Shown one piece after another: positions 8,442-17,946 of a DNA stretch of 64,000 nucleotides (position 1 is its first letter; each line of letters begins with the position of its first letter). The notes under the pieces are model-generated. The model saw only the letters and a program-made list of their open reading frames with translations, did no database searches and was not told the DNA's origin. The translations under genes were made by a program, and so were the position numbers. This stretch comes from Marinobacter vulgaris (GTDB lineage Bacteria; Pseudomonadota; Gammaproteobacteria; Pseudomonadales; Oleiphilaceae), in the NCBI RefSeq assembly GCF_003344045.1, contig NZ_QFWX01000002.1, positions 281,270 to 345,269 of the forward strand, in the 5' to 3' direction.

Positions 8442-9308
8442 TCAGAACAGGTTGACCGGCACTTTCAGGTAAACCTGTCCGTTGTCCTCGGCAGGCGGCA
8501 GATGCCCTGCCCGCATGTTCACCTGCACTGAAGGCAGAATCAGCCGGGGCATGTCCAGAGTGGCATCCCGTTCGGTCCGCATCTTCACAAACTCTTCTTC
8601 GGAAATGCCCTCGTGGACATGAATATTGGCTTTGCGCTGCTCCGCAACAGTGGTCATGTGCTGGTATTCATCGCGCCCCGGCGCCTGGTAATCATGGCAC
8701 AGGAAAATACGGGTCTCCTGCGGCAGCGACAGAACCTTCTGGATGGACTGGTAAAGGGTGCGGGCATTACCGCCGGGGAAATCGCAACGGGCGGTGCCGT
8801 AGTCCGGCATGAACAGGGTATCCCCGACAAAAGCGGCATCTCCGATCACGTAGGTCAGGCAGGCCGGGGTATGGCCCGGCGTGTGCAGTACCCGACCCTC
8901 AAGATTGCCGATCTGGAAGCGGTCGCCCTCTTCAAACAGAGCATCAAACTGGCTGCCATCCCGGGCAAATTCGGTACCGGCATTGAATGCCTTGCCAAAA
9001 ATCTCCTGAACCTCGACGATGTGGGCGCCAATGCCGGTTTTACCGCCGAGCTCATTGTGCAGGTAGGGCGCTGCCGACAGGTGGTCCGCGTGAACATGGG
9101 TCTCGATGATCCACTCCACCTTGAGTTTTTTTCCGCGTATATAGTCGATGATCTCGTTCGCCGAGCGCACATCGGTCTTGCCCGCCGCATAGTCGAAATC
9201 GAGAACGGAATCGATGATCGCGCAGGCATTGCTGTCAGGATCGCTGACCGCATAGCTGAATGTGTTGGTAGGTTCGTCGAAAAAGTGCTGGACGAGTGGA
9301 TTGGCCAT
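8442..9308 (-). CDS. MBL-fold hydrolase, ETHE1/Blh-like (probable persulfide dioxygenase)
   Basis: Metallo-beta-lactamase-fold protein of 288 residues. THVHADHL (70-77) supplies the HxHxDH metal ligands, HTPGHTPACLTY the next histidine and GDTLFMPDYG the bridging aspartate. CHDYQAPGRDEYQH supplies the last histidine, in the form seen in ETHE1-like persulfide dioxygenases and the Blh proteins controlled by BigR. These enzymes oxidise glutathione persulfide to sulfite using one Fe(II). ATG 9308 is chosen because GGGAG lies nine bases upstream; frames open further to 9347. It is the first gene of a likely MBL-SulP-CbiM-like unit, with an inverted repeat in its promoter region. No rhodanese or sulfide:quinone reductase is next to it. 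Confidence 0.75.
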   Translation of the reverse strand: MANPLVQHFFDEPTNTFSYAVSDPDSNACAIIDSVLDFDYAAGKTDVRSANEIIDYIRGKKLKVEWIIETHVHADHLSAAPYLHNELGGKTGIGAHIVEVQEIFGKAFNAGTEFARDGSQFDALFEEGDRFQIGNLEGRVLHTPGHTPACLTYVIGDAAFVGDTLFMPDYGTARCDFPGGNARTLYQSIQKVLSLPQETRIFLCHDYQAPGRDEYQHMTTVAEQRKANIHVHEGISEEEFVKMRTERDATLDMPRLILPSVQVNMRAGHLPPAEDNGQVYLKVPVNLF

Positions 9309-9332
9309 AGTCCTCATCTCCCGTGATTCGTA

Positions 9333-9355
9333 TTTAGTTCTAAGCATATACTAAA
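9333..9355. promoter_or_regulatory. Inverted repeat in the MBL/SulP promoter region
   Basis: TTTAGT (9333-9338) and ACTAAA (9350-9355) are exact inverted copies separated by 11 AT-rich bases. The site lies 25 bp upstream of the chosen MBL start, where an operator would overlap the promoter. AT-rich dyads are what ArsR-family sulfide regulators such as BigR recognise, but no regulator gene is adjacent and the match to any consensus is untested. Confidence 0.4.
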
Positions 9356-9509
9356 ATGAAATATCATGGGAAATGAAGTTTTGCTATAGGTGCGATGGCT
9401 TTTAAGTCCGGATTGCGGGGTAACATGCTGCAGGGCTGGGCATTACCCCTGATAACGGCGACAATCACCACAGGGACGACCTTTCAAGGAACAGGAGCCG
9501 CCGACGGCC

Positions 9510-10850
9510 ATGCCACCGAAAACGCCACTCACCGAGCCGCCAGGCAAGCAGGAAGACAAGCGCGCACTCTGGTCCTGGGCCCTCTACGACTGGGCCAACA
9601 GCGCCTTTTTCACCATTATCCTCACGTTTGTCTTTGCCCAGTACTTCAGCGTATCAGTGATGCAGAACGAGGTGAAAGGCACCGAGGCCTGGGGCTATAT
9701 TGTCGGCATTTCCGGCGTGCTTATCGCCATTCTTGCGCCCATTCTGGGCGCCATTGCCGATCAGTCCGGCAGGCGCAAGCCCTGGTTTATCGGCTTCACG
9801 CTGCTGTGCGTAATCTCCTGCGCCATGCTGTGGACGGTGACGCCCGACCAGAGCCAGTTCTGGAATGCCGCCCTATGGGTAGGCCTGGCCACACTCGGTG
9901 CCGAATTCGCCTTCATCTTCTATAATTCCATGCTGCCGGATCTGGCCAGCCAGGACCGCACCGGACGCTGGTCCGGCTGGGCCTGGGGCCTGGGTTATGT
10001 AGGCGGTGTTCTTAGCCTGGTGGTGGCGCTGTACGGCTTTATCGAAGTGGATGCCAACCTGTTCAACCTGGACCGGGACCAAGCCGAGCACGTTCGCGCC
10101 ACTTTCATACTGGTTGCAGTGTGGTACCTGGTGTTCGCGCTGCCGGCCTTTTTCTTCATCCCCGACCGGCCATCAACTGGCCTGAGGCTGGCAGCGGCTA
10201 CCCGCGCCGGTTTTGTGCAGTTGAAAGAGTCCATTATTCACGTCCGTCAATACAAGGACATCGTGCGCTTCCTGATTGCCCGTATGCTCTATACCGATGG
10301 CCTGGCGACCATCTTTACCTTCGGAGGCGTGTACGCCGCCGGCACCTTCAACATGGGCTCCACGGAGGTCCTGCAGTTTGCCATTGCCCTGAACGTGACG
10401 GCCGGGCTGGGCGCCCTGGGATTTGCCTGGATTGACGATGCCCTGGGCGGGCGCAACACCATACTGCTGTCACTGGTCGGCCTGGGCAGCAGTGCCCTGG
10501 GCATCCTGCTGGTGGACGGGGCCACGGCCTTCTGGATATGGGGCATGATACTGGGGATATTCGTCGGACCGCTGCAGTCTGCAAGCCGTTCCCATCTGGC
10601 ACGTGTCGCGCCACCGCACCTGCAGACCCAGATGTTCGGCCTGTTTGCCTTTTCGGGCAAGGCCACAGCGTTCGCCGGCCCGCTGCTGGTGGGCTGGGTC
10701 ACCTCGGTGACCGACAGTCAGCGCTGGGGCATGAGCACCATACTGGTGTTCCTGGTGATCGGTTTCCTGCTGATGCTCAAGGTGCCGGCGACTGAAGTCC
10801 GCAAGAAAAAAGTACCAGCGGCCGCCGGGACTCAGGGAGAGGCTGAATAA
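9510..10850 (+). CDS. MFS transporter, UMF1/Atg22-like family
   Basis: Twelve-TM permease of 446 residues. The N-terminal signature ALYDWANSAFFT (about 24-35) defines the UMF1 group related to fungal vacuolar Atg22. An MFS loop motif, GAIADQSGRRKPW, lies between TM2 and TM3. A second signature region, FFIPDRPSTG, precedes the central loop. AGGAG lies about 12 bases before ATG 9510. It is a single gene, divergent from the MBL operon and unlinked to the efflux genes 125 bp downstream. Substrates in this family are poorly known, with amino-acid export suggested for the fungal members; nothing here specifies one. Confidence 0.8.
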   Translation: MPPKTPLTEPPGKQEDKRALWSWALYDWANSAFFTIILTFVFAQYFSVSVMQNEVKGTEAWGYIVGISGVLIAILAPILGAIADQSGRRKPWFIGFTLLCVISCAMLWTVTPDQSQFWNAALWVGLATLGAEFAFIFYNSMLPDLASQDRTGRWSGWAWGLGYVGGVLSLVVALYGFIEVDANLFNLDRDQAEHVRATFILVAVWYLVFALPAFFFIPDRPSTGLRLAAATRAGFVQLKESIIHVRQYKDIVRFLIARMLYTDGLATIFTFGGVYAAGTFNMGSTEVLQFAIALNVTAGLGALGFAWIDDALGGRNTILLSLVGLGSSALGILLVDGATAFWIWGMILGIFVGPLQSASRSHLARVAPPHLQTQMFGLFAFSGKATAFAGPLLVGWVTSVTDSQRWGMSTILVFLVIGFLLMLKVPATEVRKKKVPAAAGTQGEAE

Positions 10851-10975
10851 TTCTCCTCGGGACAAGCCGGTCTCAATCTAAAATTGATATACTTTGTGGC
10901 AATTCCGATGTTGTACCAGCGCTTGTCGCACAGGAACAGACCCTGACCAAGGCAAACCAGAAACCGGGAGCTCCA

Positions 10976-12286
10976 TTGCAATACAGGTGGGCCATATCAC
11001 TCGCTATGCTACTGACGCCAGCCACGATCCAGGCGCTGTCACTGACCGAAGCTCTGGACATCATCAGACAGGAATCAATCACCCTGCAGGCGCTTTCGGC
11101 TGAGACCCGGCAGGCAGAAGCTGTCCATCAACAGTCTTCACAGGCCTATCTCCCCTCCGTCAGCGCCGACGCTTCCTGGCTGCGTGCGGACTCCTCCCTG
11201 ATCAGCGGTGTACCGGTTCCGGAGTTTGGCATTCCCCCCACCATTCAGCGCACCGATTTTGGCCCGGTGGAAGGCACCGTGACCGGAGTTCAGGTGGTGC
11301 AGCCACTGTTTAATGCAGATGCCATCAAACTGAGACAGGCGGCTTCCCTGAAGCTTGATGCCCGCCGTTATGCGGAGCAATGGGGGCGCCAGGCGATTCG
11401 TCTGGAAGTCTCCCGCCTTTACTTCAACGTTCTGCGGCAGCGTGAGCGGCTGGAGGCCATACTGGTGTCCCATCAGGCAGCCCGACAGGCTGCAACGCTG
11501 GCGCATGCCAGCTACCGGGAAGGTCTCGCCTCGCGCCTGGACACTGAGCAGGCGGATGCCGAACTGGCGGCGATTGAGGCCCGCATCGCCCACGCCCGGG
11601 CAAAAAAGCTGCAAACGCAGGTTGAGCTGGAAACCTTTCTGGGCATGTCTCCTGGTCAGGCGCCTGATCTCACCACCCCCTTACCGCAACCTTCACCCCC
11701 TGTCCGCATCGATGATGCCCGCGCACGGAAAGACCTGCAGGCTCGACAGCTAGCAGCTGAGGCGGCCAGCGCCGATACCAGCGCATCCAGGGCAGAGTGG
11801 ATGCCCAGGGTGAATCTTCTGGCAAGGCAACAGTGGATTGACGGCAATGAGCCTCTGAATGGAGACACGGATGGATGGCTGGTCGCCATCAATATCCAAT
11901 GGACCATTTTTGATGGCCTGTCGCGTCAGGGCAGAATCGCCGAATCCAGGGCGAAGGAACAACAGGCCCATATTGAGCTGGAGGGTCTCGAGCGCCGCAT
12001 TCAGCGGGAGCAGACCATCGCCATGAGTGGCTGGCAGGCCAGTTGGGCAGGCTGGCACGCGGCCCGGAAGGCAACGGAAGCTGCACGACGGGCAGAGCAG
12101 CTCGCCCTGAGACGCTACGAGGAGGGTATCGGCTCCATGACCGATCTGCTTGCGGCTCAGGCGCGGCTTGACCGCCAGCGCACCAACCTTGTTGACGCAA
12201 GATACCAGGCTGTTCTTGCCGGTATGAACTACCACCTCCAGAACGGCCATGATCCGATTCTGGCTGTTCGGGAGCAACTCCCATGA
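10976..12286 (+). CDS. TolC-family outer-membrane efflux channel
   Basis: Outer-membrane factor of 436 residues, starting at TTG 10976 with GGGAG five bases upstream. The next in-frame ATG (11006) would cut the signal peptide (residues 1-20, cleavage near IQA-LS). Two repeated TolC-type coiled-coil halves are visible: SLTEALDIIRQES near the N terminus and the second repeat ending RRYEEGIGSMTDLLAAQARL. It should form the trimeric channel for the RND pump encoded by the next two genes. Its stop overlaps the adaptor start by 4 bp (ATGA). No regulator gene flanks the operon. Confidence 0.85.
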   Translation: MQYRWAISLAMLLTPATIQALSLTEALDIIRQESITLQALSAETRQAEAVHQQSSQAYLPSVSADASWLRADSSLISGVPVPEFGIPPTIQRTDFGPVEGTVTGVQVVQPLFNADAIKLRQAASLKLDARRYAEQWGRQAIRLEVSRLYFNVLRQRERLEAILVSHQAARQAATLAHASYREGLASRLDTEQADAELAAIEARIAHARAKKLQTQVELETFLGMSPGQAPDLTTPLPQPSPPVRIDDARARKDLQARQLAAEAASADTSASRAEWMPRVNLLARQQWIDGNEPLNGDTDGWLVAINIQWTIFDGLSRQGRIAESRAKEQQAHIELEGLERRIQREQTIAMSGWQASWAGWHAARKATEAARRAEQLALRRYEEGIGSMTDLLAAQARLDRQRTNLVDARYQAVLAGMNYHLQNGHDPILAVREQLP

Positions 12287-13422
12287 CCAGACTCGCACTG
12301 GTGTTCTCGACCCTGTTCCTGGCTCTGGCGGGGTGTTCTGACCCGACACCCTCAAAAACCTCTGAAAAAGCGGAACCTGTTGCCGTCACCGTGGCTGCAA
12401 TCACTGAGTGGGACTATCCATCGACCCGGCAGCTGCCGGGCATCGTAAGGCCCGGAAAGCGTGCCATTCTGAGCACCCGGGTTGCCGGCACCCTGATCTC
12501 CGTTACCAGGACACCGGGCGATGAGGTAGCAACCGGCGAGTTGCTTGCCACCATCGACGCCAGAAACATAAAGGCCGCCATCACCGCTGCCCGGGAAAAA
12601 ATTGCCGCCGCCGAGGCGGCAGTGGCACAGGCCAGGCTGGACAGTGACCGTCTTCAGAGGCTTTATCAGGAGGATCTGATTGCTCGTGTTCGTACAGAGC
12701 GCGCCAGGGTCAAGCTCAAGGAGCTGGAGGCGCAGCTGCAGGCGGCGCAATCCGAGCTCAAAGCGCAGCGAACCAACCTCAGCTACACACGTCTGACATC
12801 GCCCTTCGACGGCCTGGTTGTCGAAACCCTCGTGGACAGTGGCAGTTTTGTCGGTCCCGGCCAGCCGCTGCTGGTTCTGGAGGAGCGTCAGAGTATGAGG
12901 ATTGATGTGCCGGTTTCCGGCGACCAGGCCGCCTCCCTGGTCCAGGGCCAGACACTTTCCGTTATTGCGGGACCGGAAGACGATCTTTACCAGGCTCAAC
13001 TGGTCAGTGTAATACCCGCTCTCAACGACACGGGAACCGGCCAGCGATTGCGGCTCGCCATCGACACAGAAACCCCCAACCTGTCACCGGGCCAGGTGGT
13101 TTCGGTGGTGGTTCCTGTCGCAGAGGCAAAGGTCCGCAACCCGGGTTCGGTGGCTCTGCCCCGAGAAGCGCTTATTCGCAGAGGACAGCTGACCGGCGCA
13201 CTGGTGGTGCGAGAGCCGGATGAAGCGTCCTCCGGGGACTCCGCCGTTGTTACTTTGCGGTGGATCAAGACCTCTGCCACACCGGCGAGCGCAACGGACC
13301 TGATCCCCGTTACCCAGGGGCTCGAGGTGGGCGACCGGGTGGTGCTGAACCCTTCCCCGGATCTTCAGGATGGTCAATCGGTGATTGTTGAAACTACCGG
13401 TGCAGACCATGGCAAAGGATAA
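12283..13422 (+). CDS. RND efflux periplasmic adaptor lipoprotein (MFP)
   Basis: Adaptor of 379 residues. The N terminus is a lipoprotein signal with lipobox LAGC (Cys18), so it should be anchored in the inner membrane facing the periplasm. The lipoyl-like half motif PGDEVATGELLATID and its partner SPFDGLVVETLVDSGSFV flank an alpha-hairpin (about 95-165). Beta-barrel and membrane-proximal domains follow. It links the TolC-like channel to the RND transporter. Its start overlaps the channel gene stop by 4 bp and its stop lies at the transporter start, giving tight translational coupling. Confidence 0.87.
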   Translation: MTRLALVFSTLFLALAGCSDPTPSKTSEKAEPVAVTVAAITEWDYPSTRQLPGIVRPGKRAILSTRVAGTLISVTRTPGDEVATGELLATIDARNIKAAITAAREKIAAAEAAVAQARLDSDRLQRLYQEDLIARVRTERARVKLKELEAQLQAAQSELKAQRTNLSYTRLTSPFDGLVVETLVDSGSFVGPGQPLLVLEERQSMRIDVPVSGDQAASLVQGQTLSVIAGPEDDLYQAQLVSVIPALNDTGTGQRLRLAIDTETPNLSPGQVVSVVVPVAEAKVRNPGSVALPREALIRRGQLTGALVVREPDEASSGDSAVVTLRWIKTSATPASATDLIPVTQGLEVGDRVVLNPSPDLQDGQSVIVETTGADHGKG

Positions 13423-13423
13423 G

Positions 13424-16400
13424 ATGCGTCTGGGGCTGGCAGGGCATATTGCCAACCGGTTACTGGACTCACCTGTTGTGCCGCTGTTTATCATCGCCTG
13501 CCTGCTGCTGGGCGGTTATGCCCTGCTGATCACGCCCCGGGAAGATCGACCGGACATCGACGTGCCGACGGCTCTGGTACTCCTGCCCTGGCCCGGGGGC
13601 GGTGTAGAGCGGGTCGATGAGCAGCTTGCCCGTCGCACTGCCAGTTGGGTACGTGAAATTGCTTCTGTCAGCGAGGTGCGAAGCAGCAGCTCCAATCATG
13701 CTGCGTTGCTGTCTATTGAGTTTGAGGCCGGCACCGACAAGGCCACCGCATTCTCAAAACTTGACGAACTGTTCGGGGCCCGCGCCAGCGAACTACCGGA
13801 AATGGCCGGTCCTCCCCGTATCGAAACCTATGGCGAGTCAAGGCTGGTGGTCCTTCTGGCCACCATTACCAGCAAAACCGTGGGCCCCGAAGGCCTCGAA
13901 AACATCGCGGGCGAGCTCTCGGCAGACCTTCTCACTCTTCCCGGCGTGAGAGATGTCGGGCGCTTTGGTGGAAACCGGTCTGCGATCGAAATCATGCCCA
14001 GGCCAGCGGATCTGGCGGCCCGGAAAATCCCCCTGAACCAGCTGGCCGAGGCCATTGCCGGGGCAAACCGGCGCGTGCCAACAGGCCGGCTGGAAGGCAT
14101 GCCGGTGACCGACCTTCAGGTAGGCATGGATTTCACCAGCCCAGCACAGCTTGGCCGCATTCCGGTAGGCAACGACGGCAGTGGGCCCGTGTACCTCGAC
14201 GAGGTGGCAGACATAAGACTTGGCAGCGTGCAACAGAATCATGCTGTCCTGCACTGGCAAAAGGGCCAGTCAGCCCCCTTCCCCGCCGTCACCCTGGCGG
14301 TAACCACACTCAAGGGCATGAATGTCAGTGACATTACGCGGCAGGTTCAGCAACGGCTGACGGAATTTTCAGAGCGGTCGCTACCCGACGACGTGCAGAT
14401 GGAGATTACCCACGATGCGGGTACAGATGCCACAGCACGGGTCTATAACGTTCTGTTCCAGCTGCTGTCGGGAACACTGGTCGTTGTCGGAATCATCTGG
14501 CTGGGTCTTGGCTGGCGCGCTGCCGTGATCATCGCCATCATGATGCCGGCATCGCTGTCGATTGTTCCCTATCTCTATCACCATCTGGGTTTTACCCTCA
14601 ACCCGGTATCCATAGCGGCGATGATCCTGGCTATCGGCATTCTCTCCGACGATGCCGTGGTCATGCTGGAAAACGTATCCCGGCACTTTGAGCGGGCCGG
14701 GGAAAAAACCCGCGAGCTGACGGTCAAAGCGGTCAACGAAGTGGGCAATCCCACGATACTGGCAGATTTGCTGGTGGTGGCGACCCTGCTTCCCACCGCT
14801 TATATCACCGGAGAAATGGGCCAATATGTCCGTGCCATTCCTATTGGTGCCTCAGCCGCTGTCCTGTTTTCCCTGCTGATAGCGCTCACCATCACGCCCT
14901 ACTTCGGTTTTCGCCTGCTGAAAGTCAACGCCAGCGCTTCCACGAGCCAGGACGCCCGGGACACACCTTTCGTAGGCTACTATCGCCGTGTCCTTGCCCC
15001 TTTTCTGGCTGCAGCCTGGCTACGCTGGCTGTTCTATCTGGTACTTGTCATTCTGCTTGTCGGCAGCTTTTCACTGGTTGCCTTGCGGACCGTCCAGATT
15101 GGCCTGACGCCCCTGCTGGACCGCAATGTCTTTGCCGTTAATATCGAGCTGCCACCGGCCTCGACCCTGACCGAATCCCTCACAGCGGCCTCAGAGATCA
15201 ACCGGCACCTGAGAGAGGTTCCGGAGGTGGGTGGCGTCACTATTTATTCTGGCCTGTCAGCACCGCTGATCTATCCCCCGGAAACACTCTCGTCGCCCGC
15301 GCCAAAGGCTCCCCGGGACCTGACGCTGCACGTGATTCTGGTTCCCGAAGAACAACGGGACCGCCAGAGTTACCAGGTCAGCCGGGAAGTTGCACAGGAC
15401 CTGAATGGCTGGCTGGAACCCTATGACGGCAAAGGCCATATCAGCCGCATACCATCCGGCCCCAGCAGTGATCGGGCTATCACCGCTGAAATCTACGGGC
15501 CCGATCCGGAAACCCGCCGAGCGGTCGCGCATCAGGTGGCGCAGTGGCTGGGCGAACAGGAAGGGGTGATATCGACGGATCAGAGCCCCTCGCAACCTCT
15601 ACCTCGCCTCAGCCTGAATGTGGATCCGGAGCGGGCAGCAACATTTGGTGTTATTCCGGCAGAGGTCACGCGCACCCTCTACCTCGCCCTGGAAGGAGAA
15701 ACCCTGGCAGACTGGTCCGGCAAAAGCCATTCCCGCGAGCCAATTCCCATCATACTCAGGCTGGCGAAATCGGACCGGGAAACGGAGCAGGCCATCAAAA
15801 GTCTCTACGTCATCAATGCCGATGGTCAGCCGGTATCCCTGGAATCCGTTCTGGCGTTTAACTACCAGGATGGCGAGCACGCGCTCTTTCGCCGCGGACT
15901 GCTGCCGGTAACAACCGTGTTCGCAGACCTGGACCGCTCCCTGGCGCAGCCACTGACTGTTCAGCTTGAATCGCCAACCCGCATAGAAGATACCGGGGTG
16001 AGCTGGCTGAGGCCGCCGGCTGACGCTACCGAACCAGTGATCTACTGGTCAGGAGAGTGGGAAATGACCCGGGATGTCTACAGGGACCTGGGCGTGGCAG
16101 GGCTTGTCGTCATGGTGCTGATCTACGTGTTGCTGGCCGGCTGGTTTGGCTCCTACCGGCTGCCCCTGTTAATCATGTTACCTATCCCGCTGATCTTTAT
16201 CGGCGTGATTCCCGCCCACTGGGCCTGGGGCATCAACATTGCCGGTACGGGTGTGTTGGGCGTGATCGCATTGGGAGGCATCGTCACCCGCAATGCCATC
16301 CTGCTGGTGGATTTCATCGAGAAAAGGCTGGACGAGGGCATGGAGATCAAAGAAGCGGTGGTCCAGGCCGGAGCCCAGCGTACCCGCCCGATTATCCTCA

Positions 16401-16567
16401 CCGCAGCCACCGTGATGTTTGGCAGCGGTGTGCTGATCTTCGAACCGTCACTGGAACCACTCGGCCTTACCCTGGCCAGTGGCGTTCTTGTGTCCACCTT
16501 CCTCACCCTGCTGCTGATTCCGCTACTCTACTTCCATGCTTTCAGTGGTCGCCCCCGCCATGACTGA
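13424..16567 (+). CDS. RND efflux transporter, AcrB/HAE-like
   Basis: Proton-driven inner-membrane pump of about 1047 residues from ATG 13424, with AAGGA just upstream; ATG 13409 would add five residues. Layout is the RND duplication: TM1, large periplasmic loop, TM2-6, TM7, second loop, TM8-12. The TM4 aspartate pair of the proton relay is present as LSDDAV (Asp409/Asp410). The TM10-11 region has GIVTRNAILLVDF. The N-terminal loop starts REDRPDIDVPTALVLLPWPGGG, typical of the less-studied acriflavine-resistance-like subgroup and unlike AcrB itself. Substrate range is unknown. It converges on the CPBP gene with 14 bp between the stops; a weak 6-bp hairpin (16569-16585) spans the junction. Confidence 0.87.
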   Translation: MRLGLAGHIANRLLDSPVVPLFIIACLLLGGYALLITPREDRPDIDVPTALVLLPWPGGGVERVDEQLARRTASWVREIASVSEVRSSSSNHAALLSIEFEAGTDKATAFSKLDELFGARASELPEMAGPPRIETYGESRLVVLLATITSKTVGPEGLENIAGELSADLLTLPGVRDVGRFGGNRSAIEIMPRPADLAARKIPLNQLAEAIAGANRRVPTGRLEGMPVTDLQVGMDFTSPAQLGRIPVGNDGSGPVYLDEVADIRLGSVQQNHAVLHWQKGQSAPFPAVTLAVTTLKGMNVSDITRQVQQRLTEFSERSLPDDVQMEITHDAGTDATARVYNVLFQLLSGTLVVVGIIWLGLGWRAAVIIAIMMPASLSIVPYLYHHLGFTLNPVSIAAMILAIGILSDDAVVMLENVSRHFERAGEKTRELTVKAVNEVGNPTILADLLVVATLLPTAYITGEMGQYVRAIPIGASAAVLFSLLIALTITPYFGFRLLKVNASASTSQDARDTPFVGYYRRVLAPFLAAAWLRWLFYLVLVILLVGSFSLVALRTVQIGLTPLLDRNVFAVNIELPPASTLTESLTAASEINRHLREVPEVGGVTIYSGLSAPLIYPPETLSSPAPKAPRDLTLHVILVPEEQRDRQSYQVSREVAQDLNGWLEPYDGKGHISRIPSGPSSDRAITAEIYGPDPETRRAVAHQVAQWLGEQEGVISTDQSPSQPLPRLSLNVDPERAATFGVIPAEVTRTLYLALEGETLADWSGKSHSREPIPIILRLAKSDRETEQAIKSLYVINADGQPVSLESVLAFNYQDGEHALFRRGLLPVTTVFADLDRSLAQPLTVQLESPTRIEDTGVSWLRPPADATEPVIYWSGEWEMTRDVYRDLGVAGLVVMVLIYVLLAGWFGSYRLPLLIMLPIPLIFIGVIPAHWAWGINIAGTGVLGVIALGGIVTRNAILLVDFIEKRLDEGMEIKEAVVQAGAQRTRPIILTAATVMFGSGVLIFEPSLEPLGLTLASGVLVSTFLTLLLIPLLYFHAFSGRPRHD

Positions 16568-16581
16568 GGTGACTTTCACAG

Positions 16582-17130
16582 TCACAACTCCAGGACAAGG
16601 TTTCTGCCGCCAAAGAAAAGCACCCAGACCGTCACCGTCGCCCAATGAATGATGACTGGCACCCAGATCGACCGCGAGAGCACATAACTGTAGCCGCATG
16701 TTATGCCGAGGGCACAAACGATCATCAGAAACCAGGGATCCAGGAAAAGAGGAATGGCAGTGTGATTGAACGCCAGCGCATTGACCGGATGCCATGCAAC
16801 GTAGGCTGCCGTGCTGATGACCACGGCCCCGGTAGCCTTGGCCGCGCCAGACTTCAATACCTCTCGCGGGATGAGCACGCCCCTGAACAAGGCTTCCTCA
16901 AGTAACGAGGGAAAAACAAACAACAGGATGGGCAACAGGGGCGCGATCTTCGAATCCAGCAATTCGACCTTCAACAGTCCGCCTTTAAAACCGACCAGTA
17001 GTGCTACGGCCGTGAATAGGGGCACCAGCGCCCAGGCTTTCAGCGGGGCCCGGAAAGGTGACGTCCGAAAACTCTGACCGAAATTCTGGCGGAGGTAGTC
17101 TCGAACGTATTCTCGAAGGGACTCGGTCAT
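16582..17130 (-). CDS. CPBP-family intramembrane glutamic endopeptidase
   Basis: Membrane protein of 182 residues with the CAAX protease/Abi (CPBP) signature. EEALFRG (78-84) gives the catalytic Glu pair and Arg, His114 in AYVAWHPVN the second motif, and IIHW (160-163) the third. These residues are consistent with an active protease. It starts 45 bp after btuD on the same strand, with GAGG about ten bases before ATG, so it probably belongs to the riboswitch-controlled btu transcript. A role in B12 uptake is not known for this family. Processing of a membrane protein or peptide is possible, but the substrate cannot be inferred. Confidence 0.8.
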   Translation of the reverse strand: MTESLREYVRDYLRQNFGQSFRTSPFRAPLKAWALVPLFTAVALLVGFKGGLLKVELLDSKIAPLLPILLFVFPSLLEEALFRGVLIPREVLKSGAAKATGAVVISTAAYVAWHPVNALAFNHTAIPLFLDPWFLMIVCALGITCGYSYVLSRSIWVPVIIHWATVTVWVLFFGGRNLVLEL

Positions 17131-17175
17131 CGATTGGTTGCCTCGCGAATAATACCGCAGGGAAAGCTCGGCCGA

Positions 17176-17946
17176 TCAGCCCCTGACCGGCACAAACACC
17201 GGCGCGCCGTCCGCTTCCACGGTGATCAGTTTCTGATCGTAGAGCCGCTCCAGTGCGGACGGTATCAGCATGGTTTCCGTTGGGCCCCAGCAGGCCTCGC
17301 CATTGGGATAGAGTAGCAGCAGATGATCACACCAGCGGGCGGCCAGATTGAGGTCGTGCAGACACATGAAAACCGACCGGCCGGAGCGCGCCTGTTCACT
17401 GAGTAATTGCAGCACGGCTACCTGATGGTGCAGGTCCAGGTGGTTGGTGGGCTCATCCAGCAACCAGGTGTCCGGGGACTGTGCCAGCACGGTGGCGATA
17501 GCCACACGCTGGCGTTCGCCGCCGGAGAGCGTGTTCACCAGCCGACCACTCAGGTGGTCAACCCCCAGCGTCTCCAGCGCCTGCCGGGCAAGGCGCTCGT
17601 CCTCCGCGGTTTCCATCTGCCAGGGCGACAGCCAGGGATGGCGGCCGACCAGCGCGGTCTCCAGCACGGTAGCCGGAAAGCCGTCCTGCTGATCCTGAAA
17701 TACCACGCCCAGCCTGCGGGCAATGGTTCGCCGGCCGAGGCTGGCAAGAGCAGCCGTACCCAGCTTCACCCTGCCCTTTCTCGGCTTCCGTAAACCGGCA
17801 AGAGTATGCAACAACGTGGTCTTGCCGACGCCGTTCGGTCCCAGCACACCCCAGGTCTCCCCCGCGCCCACCTGGAGACTCAACGCGGTGCTGTCCGCCC
17901 GCCCGGGGATGTCGATGATCAGCTGTTCCGTGTTCAAGTCCGGCAT
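17176..17946 (-). CDS. btuD: Vitamin B12 ABC transporter ATP-binding protein BtuD
   Basis: ATPase of 256 residues of the siderophore/cobalamin importer family. Walker A is GPNGVGKTT (about 36-44), the signature NTLSGGERQRVAIA, and Walker B TWLLDEPTNHLDL followed by the switch histidine in CLHDLNLAARWC. Its ATG overlaps the btuC stop by one base (ATGA). Context (BtuC-type permease, BtuF-type binding protein, TonB receptor and upstream cobalamin riboswitch) makes cobalamin the likely cargo. Confidence 0.88.
   Translation of the reverse strand: MPDLNTEQLIIDIPGRADSTALSLQVGAGETWGVLGPNGVGKTTLLHTLAGLRKPRKGRVKLGTAALASLGRRTIARRLGVVFQDQQDGFPATVLETALVGRHPWLSPWQMETAEDERLARQALETLGVDHLSGRLVNTLSGGERQRVAIATVLAQSPDTWLLDEPTNHLDLHHQVAVLQLLSEQARSGRSVFMCLHDLNLAARWCDHLLLLYPNGEACWGPTETMLIPSALERLYDQKLITVEADGAPVFVPVRG

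Noticed and set aside
16582..17130. CPBP (Abi) gene as part of a phage-defence system
   Set aside because: It sits at the end of a B12-uptake operon with no defence genes nearby. The family name Abi does not by itself indicate abortive infection.
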